DNA of 64,000 bases from Streptomyces flavofungini (GTDB lineage Bacteria; Actinomycetota; Actinomycetes; Streptomycetales; Streptomycetaceae): positions 868,001 to 932,000 of the forward strand of contig NZ_CP128846.1 of NCBI RefSeq assembly GCF_030388665.1, given 5' to 3'. This document shows positions 53,920 through 63,321 of this stretch, in pieces. Numbering within the stretch: position 1 is the first letter of the stretch; each line of letters starts with the position of its first letter. The translations under genes were made by a program, and so were the position numbers. Under the pieces are notes generated by a model, which saw nothing but the letters and a program-made list of their open reading frames with translations, ran no database searches and was not told the DNA's origin.

Positions 53920-54936
53920 ATGACCATACGCGTCGGCATCAACGGCTTCGGCCGCATCGGCCGCACCTACCTGCGCGCGGCGCTCGACCGCGCCGAAGCG
54001 GGCACACAGCACCTCGACATCGTCGCCATCAACGACATCGCGCCTCCCGCCACCCTGGCCCATCTGCTGGAGTACGACTCGACGTTCGGCCACATCGGCC
54101 GCGAGGTCTCGCACGACGACGACTCGATCACCGTGGGCGGCCGCCGCGTCGCCGTCACCGCCGAACGCGATCCGGCCGCCCTGCGCTGGGGCGACCACGG
54201 CGCCGACGTCGTCGTCGAGTCCACCGGCCGCTTCCGTGACCGCGCCTCCGCCGAACTGCACCTGAAGGCGGGCGCCCGCACCGTGCTCCTGTCCGCGCCC
54301 GGCAAGGACGCGGACGCCACCATCGTGCTCGGCGTCAACGACGACAGCTACGACCGCCGGCGCGACCGGATCGTCTCGGCGGCCTCCTGCACCACCAACT
54401 GCGTCGCGCCGATGGTCAAGGTGCTCCACGAACGCTTCGGCATCGAGCGCGGCGTGATGACCACCATCCACGGCTACACCAACGACCAGGCCCTGCTCGA
54501 CGGCCCGCACAAGGACCTGCGGCGGGCCCGCTCGGCGGCGCTGAGCATCATCCCGACCAGCACCGGCGCGGCCCGCGCCGTCGGGCTCGTCGTACCCGAG
54601 CTCGCGGGGGCTCTGGACGGCATCGCCGTCCGCGTGCCCGTCGAGGACGGCTCGCTCACCGACCTGGCCGTGGTGCTGGCGCGCGAGGCGACGGCCGAGG
54701 AGATCAACGCGGCCTTCGCCGAGGCCGCCGACGGCCCGCTGCACGGCATCCTGCGGGTGTCCAAGGCGCCCATCGTCTCCCGCGACGTCGTCGGCGACCC
54801 TTCCTCCTGTGTCTTCGACCCCGCGCTGACCCAGGTCAACGGCACCCTGGCCAAGGTCTTCGGCTGGTACGACAACGAGTGGGGCTACACCAACCGCCTC
54901 CTCGACCTCACGGCCCTGGCGGCCGACGACCGATGA
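53920..54936 (+). CDS. gap: Glyceraldehyde-3-phosphate dehydrogenase
   Basis: 338 aa; ATG 53920 with AAGGAG upstream. INGFGRIGRTYLRA nucleotide loop; catalytic Cys in SAASCTTNCVAPMVKVL near residue 155; IPTSTGAARAVGLV; WYDNEWGYTNRLLDL at the C-terminus. Located to oxidise the glyceraldehyde-3-phosphate released by phosphoketolase. Probably a second, conditional copy. Stop overlaps the next ATG. Confidence 0.95.
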   Translation: MTIRVGINGFGRIGRTYLRAALDRAEAGTQHLDIVAINDIAPPATLAHLLEYDSTFGHIGREVSHDDDSITVGGRRVAVTAERDPAALRWGDHGADVVVESTGRFRDRASAELHLKAGARTVLLSAPGKDADATIVLGVNDDSYDRRRDRIVSAASCTTNCVAPMVKVLHERFGIERGVMTTIHGYTNDQALLDGPHKDLRRARSAALSIIPTSTGAARAVGLVVPELAGALDGIAVRVPVEDGSLTDLAVVLAREATAEEINAAFAEAADGPLHGILRVSKAPIVSRDVVGDPSSCVFDPALTQVNGTLAKVFGWYDNEWGYTNRLLDLTALAADDR

Positions 54937-55673
54937 ACACCCCCCAGCACGGCACGCCCGTCGTACCCCGCGCGCTGCGGGGCACGGCGGGCGTGGTCTT
55001 CGACACCGACGGCGTCATCCTGGACTCCGCGAAGGTGCACGCCGCCGCCTGGAAGGACGCCTTCGACTCGTTCCCTCCCCTGCGCGGCCGTCCTCCCTTC
55101 GACGTCCGCGACGACTACCTGCGCTACGTCGACGGCAAGTCACGCCTGGACGGGGCGCGCGCGTATCTGGAGTCCCGGCGGCCGCGCCCGTCGGCGGCCG
55201 AGGTCGCCGCGGTCGCCGCCGACAAAGAGGCACTGTTCACGGCGCGGCTGCGGGAGCACGGAATCGAGGCCTATCCAGGGACGGTGCGCCTCCTTCGCGC
55301 GCTGTGCGCGGCCGGGGTCCCCCTGGCCGCCGCCTCGGCCTCACGGCACGCCGGGGAACTCCTCGACCGCGCGGGAGTGCGGGAGTACTTCCACACCCTC
55401 GTCGACGGCGCCGAAGCCGCCCGGCTGCGCCTGCCCGGCAAGCCCTCCCCCGCCCTGTTCCTGGAGGCGGCCCGCCGCATCGGCGCCCCCGCCGCAGCCA
55501 CGGCGGTCATCGAGGACGCCCTGGCAGGTGTCGAGGCCGGCCGTCGCGGCGGCTTCGCGGTGGTGATCGGAGTGGACCGCTCGCACACCCGGGACACACG
55601 TGCCGAACTGCTGGGGCACGGGGCGGATCTGGTGGTCGACGACCTCGCGGAGCTACTCGAACCGGAGGAGTGA
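54933..55673 (+). CDS. Beta-phosphoglucomutase-like HAD phosphatase
   Basis: 246 aa; ATGA overlap with gap. HAD nucleophile loop VVFDTDGVILDSAKVHAAAWK (D-x-D at 29-31; the usual DLDG is DTDG), GIEAYPGTVRLLRAL, LAAASASRHAGELL and VIEDALAGVEAGRRGGFAVVIGV. Fused or adjacent to GH65 phosphorylases, such enzymes convert beta-glucose-1-phosphate to glucose-6-phosphate; the GH65 gene follows by 2 bp. Confidence 0.92.
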   Translation: MNTPQHGTPVVPRALRGTAGVVFDTDGVILDSAKVHAAAWKDAFDSFPPLRGRPPFDVRDDYLRYVDGKSRLDGARAYLESRRPRPSAAEVAAVAADKEALFTARLREHGIEAYPGTVRLLRALCAAGVPLAAASASRHAGELLDRAGVREYFHTLVDGAEAARLRLPGKPSPALFLEAARRIGAPAAATAVIEDALAGVEAGRRGGFAVVIGVDRSHTRDTRAELLGHGADLVVDDLAELLEPEE

Positions 55674-55675
55674 CG

Positions 55676-58051
55676 ATGCGCGACTGGACTTGGGCGTACG
55701 AGGGATACGAACCGGCGCGGGAACGCCTGCGCGAATCCCTGTGCACCCTCGGCAACGGCTACATGGCGACTCGCGGCGCACTCCCCGAGTGCCCCGCCGA
55801 CTCCCTCCACTACCCCGGCACCTACCTGGCCGGCTGCTACGACCGGCTCACCTCGGACGTGGCCGGACGCCAGGTCGAGAACGAGGACCTGGTCAACCTC
55901 CCCAACTGGCTGCCGCTGCGCATCCGGACGAACAACGGGACCTGGCTCACCCCGGACACCCACAAGTTCCACGACCACCGCCTGCACCTCGACCTGCGCT
56001 CCGGCACCCTCGATCGCACCACGCGCTACGCGGACGAGGACGGCCGGCACCTGACCGTCCGGCAGCTCCGGGCGGTGCACATGGCCGACCCCCACCTCGC
56101 CCTGCTGCGCACCGAGGTGACACCGGAGGGCTGGTCGGGCGGGATCGAGGTCGAGTCGGCGCTCGACGGCACGGTCGTCAACGGCGGCGTGGACCGCTAC
56201 CGCTCCCTCGCCTCCCAGCACCTCACGCACGTCCACACCGGGACCTCGGCGGACGGCACGATCTGGCTGCGCTGCCGCACCAGCACCTCCGACATCCGCC
56301 TCGGCCTCGCCGCACGGACCGTGGTGGACACCGACGTCCCTGCGGTCCCCGGCCCACGCGAGGACGCCCGGGTCGCCCACCTGCTGCGGATCCCGGTGTC
56401 GGACGGGCGCACGGTCACGATCGACAAGACGGTCGCCCTGCACTCCTCCCGGGACCCGGCGATCAGCGATCCGCTGCACGCCGCCGTCGACCGCGTCCGC
56501 CGCGTGCCCGGCTTCGAGGCCCTTGTGAGCGCCCACCGGATCGCCTGGCAGCAGCTGTGGTGCAACGCCGAGCTGAACGTACCCGGCAGCGCGGGCGCGG
56601 CACTGCGCCTCCACCTCTTCCACGTACTGCAGACGCTCTCGCCCCACACCGCCGACCTCGACGTCGGCGTGCCCGCCCGCGGACTCCACGGAGAGGCCTA
56701 CCGCGGTCACGTCTTCTGGGACGAGCTGTTCGTCCTGCCCTACCTGAACCTGCACTTCCCCGAGGTCTCCCGGGCCCTGCTCACCTACCGCCACCGCCGT
56801 CTCGAACAGGCCTGCCGCGCCGCCGCCGACGCCGGGCACACCGGCGCGATGTATCCCTGGCAGAGCGGCAGCGACGGCCGTGAGGAGACCCAGAGTCTGC
56901 ACCTCAACCCGCGCTCGGGGCGCTGGCTGCCCGACCACTCCCGGCTCCAGCACCACGTGGGCTCGGCGGTCGCGTACAACGTGCTGCGCTACTGCGAGGC
57001 GACGGGCGACGCCGAGTTCCTGCGGACCAAGGGCGCCGAGATGCTCACGCAGATCTCCCGCTTCTGGGCCGGAGCGGCGACGTACGACGAGGCCCTCGAC
57101 CGCTACCACATCCGCGGCGTGGTCGGCCCCGACGAGTACCACGACGCCTACCCCGACGCGGACAGGCCGGGCCTGGACGACAACGCGTACACGAACCTCA
57201 CGGCCGCCTGGGTCCTGGGCCGCACCCTCGACGTGCTGCACACCCTGCCCGAGCCCTGCCGTCAGGACCTGTTCGAGCGCGCCGACGTCACCACCGCCGA
57301 GCTCGACACCTGGGACGCCGTCTCCCGCAAGCTGTACGTGCCCTTCCACGCCGGAGTCGTCAGCCAGTTCCACGGCTACGGCCAGCTGGCGGAACTCGAC
57401 TGGCAGGCCTACCGCGAGCGCTACGGCGACATCCGCCGCCTGGACCGGATCCTGGAGGCCGAGGACGACACGGTCAACCGCTATCAGGCGTCCAAGCAGG
57501 CCGACGTCCTGATGCTCGGGTATCTCTTCTCCCCCACCGAACTGCGGGCCCTGTTCGCACGCCTCGGCCACGAGCTGGACGACACGACCTGGCAGCGCAC
57601 CGTCGACTACTACCTCCAGCGCACCAGCCACGGCTCCACCCTCAGCAGCCTCGTCCACGGCTGGGTCCTGGCCCGCTCCCGGCGCTCACAGGCCTGGGAG
57701 TTCGTCCAGGAGGCCCTGGCCGGGGACATCGCCGACGTCCAGGGCGGCACCACCGGCGAAGGCATCCACCTCGGTGCCATGGCGGGCACCCTCGATCTCG
57801 TCCAGCGCGGCCTGACCGGCCTCGAACCCCGAGGCGGCGCGCTGCGCCTCGATCCCGCACCGCTCCCCGAACTCCAGGAGTACGGCTTCTCCATCCGCTA
57901 CCACGGCCACTGGGGCGTACAACTCCGCATGCGGCGCGGCGAAATCCACATCGCCCTGCCCGCATCCGACCAGTCCCCGATCGCCGTCGCCCTGGCGGAC
58001 CGCACGGTGACACTGTCTCCCGGGGAAGCGTGCACGCTGACGCTGCCGTGA
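55676..58051 (+). CDS. Glycoside hydrolase family 65 disaccharide phosphorylase
   Basis: 791 aa; ATG 55676 after GGAGGAG. N-terminal RESLCTLGNGYMATRGALPE typical of the GH65 super-sandwich domain; FWDELFVLPYLN, MYPWQSGSDGREETQ; general acid Glu in GVVGPDEYHDAYPDAD; VLRYCEATGDAEF and KQADVLMLGYLF; HGSTLSSLVHGWVLARS phosphate-binding region. Maltose, trehalose or kojibiose phosphorylase; specificity not readable. Phosphorolysis saves one ATP per disaccharide, fitting an energy-limited programme. Confidence 0.92.
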   Translation: MRDWTWAYEGYEPARERLRESLCTLGNGYMATRGALPECPADSLHYPGTYLAGCYDRLTSDVAGRQVENEDLVNLPNWLPLRIRTNNGTWLTPDTHKFHDHRLHLDLRSGTLDRTTRYADEDGRHLTVRQLRAVHMADPHLALLRTEVTPEGWSGGIEVESALDGTVVNGGVDRYRSLASQHLTHVHTGTSADGTIWLRCRTSTSDIRLGLAARTVVDTDVPAVPGPREDARVAHLLRIPVSDGRTVTIDKTVALHSSRDPAISDPLHAAVDRVRRVPGFEALVSAHRIAWQQLWCNAELNVPGSAGAALRLHLFHVLQTLSPHTADLDVGVPARGLHGEAYRGHVFWDELFVLPYLNLHFPEVSRALLTYRHRRLEQACRAAADAGHTGAMYPWQSGSDGREETQSLHLNPRSGRWLPDHSRLQHHVGSAVAYNVLRYCEATGDAEFLRTKGAEMLTQISRFWAGAATYDEALDRYHIRGVVGPDEYHDAYPDADRPGLDDNAYTNLTAAWVLGRTLDVLHTLPEPCRQDLFERADVTTAELDTWDAVSRKLYVPFHAGVVSQFHGYGQLAELDWQAYRERYGDIRRLDRILEAEDDTVNRYQASKQADVLMLGYLFSPTELRALFARLGHELDDTTWQRTVDYYLQRTSHGSTLSSLVHGWVLARSRRSQAWEFVQEALAGDIADVQGGTTGEGIHLGAMAGTLDLVQRGLTGLEPRGGALRLDPAPLPELQEYGFSIRYHGHWGVQLRMRRGEIHIALPASDQSPIAVALADRTVTLSPGEACTLTLP

Positions 58052-58168
58052 CGACCGCGTCCGCCCGGCTCAGCGCACCCGCCCCCGCGGATTCAACGCC
58101 ACGGAGTTTTCGCAGGTCGAAAGGTTCCAAGTCGCTGGAAGTCAGCAAAAGTCAGAGTCCGTACCCTG

Positions 58169-58208
58169 GCTCGTCAGCGCTCGTCAGCGCTCGTCAGCGC
58201 TCGTCAGC
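58169..58208. repeat. Four tandem GCTCGTCAGC units
   Basis: Four perfect 10-bp copies after an unusually A-rich stretch (58100-58160, with AAAAGTCAGAG). This 240-bp gap separates the stress island from the right-hand block and may be a junction scar. No gene seen in 58052-58290. Confidence 0.8.
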
Positions 58209-58290
58209 GATGAGTCTGACGGTGCCGGTGGGCGGACCGCTGCCACCTCGGCTTGCCTCGGGCTGCCGCTCCTGGGCACGCGCCAGGCGC

Positions 58291-58955
58291 TCAACGCGTC
58301 GGCCGCCGCGGCGAACTCCCCCTCGGGGCGCGTCGCGACGACGTCGCGGCCGCGGGTGTGCGGTTCAACGGCCGCGCCGCCTCATATAGAGGTCCGATAG
58401 AGGTCCGAAGACTCGGTAGACCATCGGCCGCAGCGGCAGGTCCCACTCGCCGACGTACCGCGTCGCCCGACCGCCGGTGCCGACTTCCATAGGCGTCCAC
58501 GGCGTGGGCGCCGACGCGGGCCAGGACCGTCTGCCGTGCGTTGTCGACGCCGACGGTTCGGTCCGCCGGGGAACGCATGACCAGCAGTGCCGCATGCAGG
58601 GTGCGGATCCGCATGGCTTGGGGGGCTGCGCGAGGAGGTCGTCGATGAAGTCTTGGCGGATGCGGAAAGGCCGGCCTGCCAGACGGACGAGGTCCTCGAC
58701 GTCGGAAGTGAACGTGCTCTGGGCGAAGTTGCCGCCGGGCCGGCCCAGGCCGGTGAAGTCGAAGCGCAGCACGGCGATGCCGTGTGCGGTCAGGGCTTTG
58801 GAGATCCGGGCCGCGGCGTGGCTGTCCTTGCCGCGGGTGAAGCAGTGCGCGAACACGGCATACGCGGCCGGGGTCTGGGCCGGGAGTTCAAGGATTGCCG
58901 CCAGCGGCGCGCCCTGTGCCCCCGGGAACGTGAGATGTGTGCTGGAGCTGTTCAT
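58291..58955 (-). pseudogene. Decayed alpha/beta hydrolase
   Basis: From ATG 58955 (AGGAGGAT upstream) the chain starts as an intact hydrolase ([62 protein letters not shown]). After DLVRLAG it jumps to [13 protein letters not shown]: about 50 residues that should contain the G-H-S-x-G-G nucleophile are missing. A frameshift follows; the expected [20 protein letters not shown] lies in another frame, and a return shift gives YVGEW. Two shifts plus the deletion make it non-functional. Confidence 0.8.
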
Positions 58956-59022
58956 CCCATCCTCCTGGGTGGTTGCTGCGGTCCGGGCGCGGCCGGCCGG
59001 GCGGGTCGGCGGCTGGGTGGTG

Positions 59023-59598
59023 TCAGAGGGCATGGGCCGGGCAGTGGAACTCGGCCAGGACGGCTAGTTCGGCCAGCAGGTCGCGCAGCAGGCTCTCGGT
59101 GATGGGGTCACCGGTGAAGGTGCCGTCGGCATCGAAGCGCCGGTGGGACTGGAAGACGGTGACCTCCGGGTGGGCCACGACCGGGGCCTGGATGCGGTGC
59201 AGGATCTGCCGCAGCACCAGCTGGCCGCGGGCGGTGCCGAACTGGGAGGGCGAGGCGCCCAGGACGGCCACGGGCTTGCGGTACAGGGCATGCCGGCCGG
59301 TGGGGCGCGAGAGCCAGTCCAAGGCGTTCACCAGCACCCCGGGGATGGCCGAGTTGTACTCGGGGGTGGCGATGAGGACGCCGTCGGCCTCCCGCACGCG
59401 TCGGCTCAGGTCGGCGACGGCCGCGGGTTCGGGGCCGTCCTCAAGGTCCTCGTTGAAGAAGGGAAGCCGGCCCAGCCCCTCGTAGAGGTCGATGGTGACG
59501 CCGTGCGGGGCGAGGTTCTGCACGGCGCGCAGCAGACCGGTGTTGTGGGAGGAGCGGCGCAGGCTGCCGGAGAGGGCGAGGAAGGTCAGGTCGGACAT
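59023..59598 (-). CDS. NADPH-dependent FMN reductase
   Basis: 191 aa. Flavodoxin-like fold: [19 protein letters not shown] phosphate loop, [28 protein letters not shown] (the PEYN motif of the NAD(P)H:quinone/FMN reductase family) and [17 protein letters not shown]. Reduces flavins, quinones or related compounds with NADPH. 89 bp after the aldehyde dehydrogenase gene on the same strand. Confidence 0.93.
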   Translation of the reverse strand: MSDLTFLALSGSLRRSSHNTGLLRAVQNLAPHGVTIDLYEGLGRLPFFNEDLEDGPEPAAVADLSRRVREADGVLIATPEYNSAIPGVLVNALDWLSRPTGRHALYRKPVAVLGASPSQFGTARGQLVLRQILHRIQAPVVAHPEVTVFQSHRRFDADGTFTGDPITESLLRDLLAELAVLAEFHCPAHAL

Positions 59599-59687
59599 CG
59601 CGAAGGGCCCTTCAGGGGTGCAGGGTCGGGTGGGTGAGCGGGTGGGCGGCCCGGCACCAGGGACGGTGCCGGGCCGGGTGGGGTGGG

Positions 59688-61169
59688 TCAGATCGGGTAG
59701 ACCGGCTGGGAGCCGCGGACGGTGATCCAGCGGGTCTCGGTGAAGGCGTCGATGTTGGCCTCGCCGCCGAAGCGGGCGCCGGTGCCGGACCAGCCCACCC
59801 CGCCGAAGGGGATGCGGGCATCGTCGTTGATGGTCTGGTCGTTGATGTGCACCAGGCCGCTCGGGATGCGCTCGGCCAGCTCCAGGCCGGTCATGACGTC
59901 GCGGGTGAGGATGCCGAGCGAGAGACCGTATTCGTCATCGGCGGCCAGCTGCGCGGCCTCGTCCAGAGTGGTGAACGTGCGGATGGGCACGACCGGGCCG
60001 AAGACCTCCTCCGCGTAGGCAGGCGCGTCATCGGGCACGTCGACCAGGACGGTGGGGCGGTAGAAGAGGTGGTCGTAGGTGCCACCGGCCAGCAGGCGGG
60101 CGCCAGCGGCGATGCTGGCGGTGACCTGGGCGTGGATGACATCCCGCTGGTGGGCGTTGATGAGGGGGCCGAGGTCGACATCGGAGGCGGCGGGGTCGCC
60201 GACGGTGAGCTGCTCGGCCTTGGCGACCAGACGCGCGGTGAAGTCCTCGGCGATATCGGCGTGGACGAGGATGCGTCCGGTGGCCATGCAGACCTGGCCC
60301 TGGTTGAAGAAGGCGCCCCAGGCGACCGTGGCCACGGCGTGGTCCAGGTCGGCGTCCGGGAGCACGATCATCGGGTTGTTGCCGCCCAGTTCGAGGTGGG
60401 CCCGCTTGAGGCCGCGGGCCGCCGCCTCGCCGACGTTGCGGCCGGCCCCGGTGGATCCGGTGAAGGAGATGACGCGCACATGCGGGTCATCGACCAGCGC
60501 GATACCGGCTTCGGCACCGCCGGGGGCCAGGGTGAGCACGCCCGGCGGCAGGCCCGCCTCCTCGAAGATCCGCATGATGGTGACGCCGCCGCTCACCGCG
60601 GTGCGCGGGTCCGGCTTCAGGACCACGGCGTTGCCCAGCGCCAGGGCCGGGGCGACGGACCGGATCGCCAGGATCAGCGGCACGTTGAACGGCGAGATGA
60701 CGCCGACGACGCCGGCGGGCATCCGGCGGGTCATGCTCAGGCGCGGCTCGCTGGACGGCATGACCTCCCCGATCGGGTGCGAGCACAGCACGGCCGCCTC
60801 GTAGCACTCCTGCACGGCCTGGTCCGTCTCGAAGACGGCCCGGGCCCGGGTGCCGCCGCTCTCGCGGATCAGCCAGTCCTGGATCTCCGGTGCGGCCGCG
60901 GCGAACAGGTCACCGGCCCGCCGCAGGATGGCGGCACGCTCGGTGTGCGGGGTGGCGGCCCAGGCACGCTGAGCCTCGGCGGCGCGGGAGGCGGCGCGGG
61001 CGATGTCGCGCGCGCCAGCGGATCCGATGTGCTCCAGGGTGTCACCGGTCGAGGGGTTGATGACGGCCGTCTTGCCGCCGGAGGCGTCCTGCCAGCCGTC
61101 GATGTTGATCTTTCCGGACCAGAGAGCGGGGTCGAGCAGGGCGCACAGAGCAGGGTCGAGCAGAGACAT
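59688..61169 (-). CDS. Aldehyde dehydrogenase (benzaldehyde/vanillin dehydrogenase type)
   Basis: 493 aa. Rossmann loop ISFTGSTGAGRNVG, general base Glu in LELGGNNPMIV, catalytic Cys in FFNQGQVCMATGRILV, and EEVFGPVVPI. By motif spacing it resembles benzaldehyde/salicylaldehyde/vanillin dehydrogenases. The first 17 residues contain a duplicated LLDPAL (MSLLDPALCALLDPALW), from a 24-bp direct repeat in the DNA; the true start might lie at the second copy. Confidence 0.94.
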   Translation of the reverse strand: MSLLDPALCALLDPALWSGKINIDGWQDASGGKTAVINPSTGDTLEHIGSAGARDIARAASRAAEAQRAWAATPHTERAAILRRAGDLFAAAAPEIQDWLIRESGGTRARAVFETDQAVQECYEAAVLCSHPIGEVMPSSEPRLSMTRRMPAGVVGVISPFNVPLILAIRSVAPALALGNAVVLKPDPRTAVSGGVTIMRIFEEAGLPPGVLTLAPGGAEAGIALVDDPHVRVISFTGSTGAGRNVGEAAARGLKRAHLELGGNNPMIVLPDADLDHAVATVAWGAFFNQGQVCMATGRILVHADIAEDFTARLVAKAEQLTVGDPAASDVDLGPLINAHQRDVIHAQVTASIAAGARLLAGGTYDHLFYRPTVLVDVPDDAPAYAEEVFGPVVPIRTFTTLDEAAQLAADDEYGLSLGILTRDVMTGLELAERIPSGLVHINDQTINDDARIPFGGVGWSGTGARFGGEANIDAFTETRWITVRGSQPVYPI

Positions 61170-61334
61170 GGGTTCCTCTAATTTCTCGGATTTCTCGGTC
61201 CGCCGCGGGGCGGACGTGTGCAGCGTCAGATGGGCCGGGCGAGGGGCTGCCCGCCCGGTGGCCGTGGGGTGGGGGCCACCGGGCGGACGCCGTCCGCGCG
61301 GCCGCCGGGGAATGCCACCGCGCGGAGTCGGAGG

Positions 61335-62165
61335 TCAACGGGTGGCGCGGTACGCCTGGTTGATCACATCGGCGACGACGTGGGGATTGCTGACCATGAC
61401 CGCGTGGGAGCTGTTGACCTCGGTGATGTGGGCATCGGCCCGCTGGGCCATGAAGCGCTCCAGGCTCGGGGCGATGGCGTGGTCCTTCGTGGCCACCAGC
61501 GCCCAGGACGGGATGGTCTTCCAGGCGGCCTGCCGGGCCGGCTGGCCGAAAGCCTCTGCTGCGATGGGCCGCTGGGAGGCGGCCATCAGGGCCGCGGTCT
61601 TCGGGGGCACGTCGGCGGCGAATGCGTCGGCGAACTCGGCCGGGTCGAGCATGACCTCGGTGCCGGTGCTCCCGTCGGGCCGGGTGAACTGGAAGGCATG
61701 CTGCGGCAGCGGCGGGACGCCCGGGTCCGGGTGCCGCTCCAGCAGGGCGCCCAGCGTCTCGCCCGCATCGGGGGCGAAGGCGGCGACGTAGACCAGCGCC
61801 TTGACGTCGGGGATCTCGGCGGCCGCGTTGGTGATCACGGCGCCCCCGTAGGAGTGGCCGACGAGGATCTTCGGACCCTCGATGCCCTTGAGTGTGCCCT
61901 GCAGGTACGCCGTGTCGTAGTCCAGGCCGCGCAGCGGGTTGGCTACTGCCTGGACCTTGAAGCCCTTGTGGCGCAGCCGGGAGGCGGTCTCCATCCAGCC
62001 GGAGGCGTCGGCGAAGGCCCCGTGGACCAGCACCACGGTCGGCTTGGCCGCCGCGCTCTCCTGGTCCTGCGCCACGGCGGGCGACGGTGCCAGCGAGGCG
62101 AGGAGCGCCGCGGCGGCCGTACCGACAGCGGCACCAGTGCGACCCGTGTGCTTTTCAGTGCTCAT
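61335..62165 (-). CDS. Secreted alpha/beta hydrolase
   Basis: 276 aa; ATG 62165 with AAGGAA upstream. N-terminal signal peptide (TGAAVGTAAAALLASLAPSPAVAQ, cleavage near residue 33, quoted in part). Oxyanion VLVHGAFADASGW; nucleophile GHSYGG (Ser near 117); acid in KDHAIAPSLE; His in SSHAVMVSNP. Resembles exported hydrolases of the AB hydrolase 6 group. Divergent from the TetR gene, which may regulate it together with the dehydrogenase and reductase downstream. Confidence 0.92.
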   Translation of the reverse strand: MSTEKHTGRTGAAVGTAAAALLASLAPSPAVAQDQESAAAKPTVVLVHGAFADASGWMETASRLRHKGFKVQAVANPLRGLDYDTAYLQGTLKGIEGPKILVGHSYGGAVITNAAAEIPDVKALVYVAAFAPDAGETLGALLERHPDPGVPPLPQHAFQFTRPDGSTGTEVMLDPAEFADAFAADVPPKTAALMAASQRPIAAEAFGQPARQAAWKTIPSWALVATKDHAIAPSLERFMAQRADAHITEVNSSHAVMVSNPHVVADVINQAYRATR

Positions 62166-62299
62166 GAGATTCCTTGCGTTTTTCGTCCGGCAGGTGCCGT
62201 GCTCGGCAGGTGCCGTGAAGGGATCACCGGGTGCGGCTGTCCCGCTCCCGGCCTGGGGAGGGTGGGCGAGGGCCAGGGCCCTTTGCCCATGTGGCGCGC

Positions 62300-62418
62300 T
62301 GTCCGGCGGGACAACCATGCACCACAAGTTTCGTTACAGTCAATCAATGGAACTAAATTGCTCCAGGGAGGACCGGAGCTGGCTAGTGTGGATGCCACAC
62401 CAGGAGGGACAACACGCT
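62300..62418. promoter_or_regulatory. AT-rich divergent promoter region between hydrolase and TetR genes
   Basis: A stretch around 62325-62365 (GTTTCGTTACAGTCAATC, then AATGGAACTAAATTG) is strikingly A+T-rich for this genome. AGTTTC and GGAACT form an imperfect inverted repeat. A likely promoter/operator for the TetR regulator; no exact operator is claimed. Confidence 0.45.
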
Positions 62419-63198
62419 GTGAGCAGCAAGGACCAGACAGGCGTCGGCCGTGCACAACGACCGCGACGCAAGGCCGGGGCACCGACACCCGCGCCGGAAC
62501 CAGCGCGCACACCGCATCCCGGCGGCAGGCCCCGGGACCCGGCGATCGAGGAGGCGATCCTTGAGGCCACGCGCAAGCGCCTGGCCACCGACGGGTACAC
62601 GCGGATGACGATCGGCGACGTGGTGGCGGACGCCGGCGTGACGCGCCCCACCCTGTACCGGCGCTGGCCGAACAAGCACGAGTTGGTGGTGGACGCGCTC
62701 CACTACGGCTTGCAGAAGCAGCGCGCGGCCTACCCTCCCCTGGACGTGGACGGGATGGCGCCCGTGGAGGCGTTCACCGAGGCCGTGAGGCGCCTGGACC
62801 CCCGCTACCACAACGAGCGGGCGATGGCGCTGCACGGCAACTTCATGGGCGAAGCCGAGCGCGAGCCGGCCCTGTTCGAGCAGATGCGCGAGCACGGCAA
62901 CAAGCCGCGCTGCGCAGAGCTGAGGGAAACCCTGCAGCAACTGCAGGAGGCCGGTGCGGTGCGCAAGGACGCCGATCTCGAAACCGTGGTCGCCCTCTGC
63001 TTCGGCAGCTACTTCGGCGACTACCTGCAAACCGGAGCGGGCACCCCGGCCGATCACGCGGACCGGGTCGTGGCCGTGCTGTGGCCCACCATCCAGGCAG
63101 ACGAGCACGAGCAGCCTCCATCGGGTCGGGCTCCCACGGGACGCGGGAGGGTCAAGGTCAGTCCGGCTGCGGGGGCCCGGCGGGCGCAGCAGCCGTGA
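62419..63198 (+). CDS. TetR-family transcriptional regulator
   Basis: 259 aa from GTG 62419 (CAGGAGGG upstream); an earlier in-frame ATG at 62346 lies in the AT-rich region and is less likely. Helix-turn-helix at about residues 55-85: MTIGDVVADAGVTRPTLYRRWPNKHELV. A long Pro/Arg-rich N-terminal arm precedes it; the C-terminal ligand domain is helical (QMREHGNKPRCAELRETLQQLQ). Probably represses the divergent hydrolase-dehydrogenase-reductase genes. Confidence 0.92.
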   Translation: MSSKDQTGVGRAQRPRRKAGAPTPAPEPARTPHPGGRPRDPAIEEAILEATRKRLATDGYTRMTIGDVVADAGVTRPTLYRRWPNKHELVVDALHYGLQKQRAAYPPLDVDGMAPVEAFTEAVRRLDPRYHNERAMALHGNFMGEAEREPALFEQMREHGNKPRCAELRETLQQLQEAGAVRKDADLETVVALCFGSYFGDYLQTGAGTPADHADRVVAVLWPTIQADEHEQPPSGRAPTGRGRVKVSPAAGARRAQQP

Positions 63199-63321
63199 GA
63201 CAGGGGCATCCATCAGGGCCGTCGTGGATCGGGGTGAAGGGCGCGCGGCGGCATCCGCGATCAGCGCTCCTCGGCGGCTGTGCTGATCAGGCCCGCGATC
63301 CAGGGCTGACCGGCACGTACC

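Noticed and set aside
58122..58132. GGTTCCAAGTC, resembling a tRNA T-arm, near the island boundary
   Set aside because: No acceptor, D or anticodon stem could be built around it, so neither a tRNA nor an attachment site is claimed.
58169..58208. CRISPR-like tandem repeats
   Set aside because: Units are 10 bp and contiguous with no spacers; the repeats at 27.6 kb likewise lack unique spacers and no cas genes are present.
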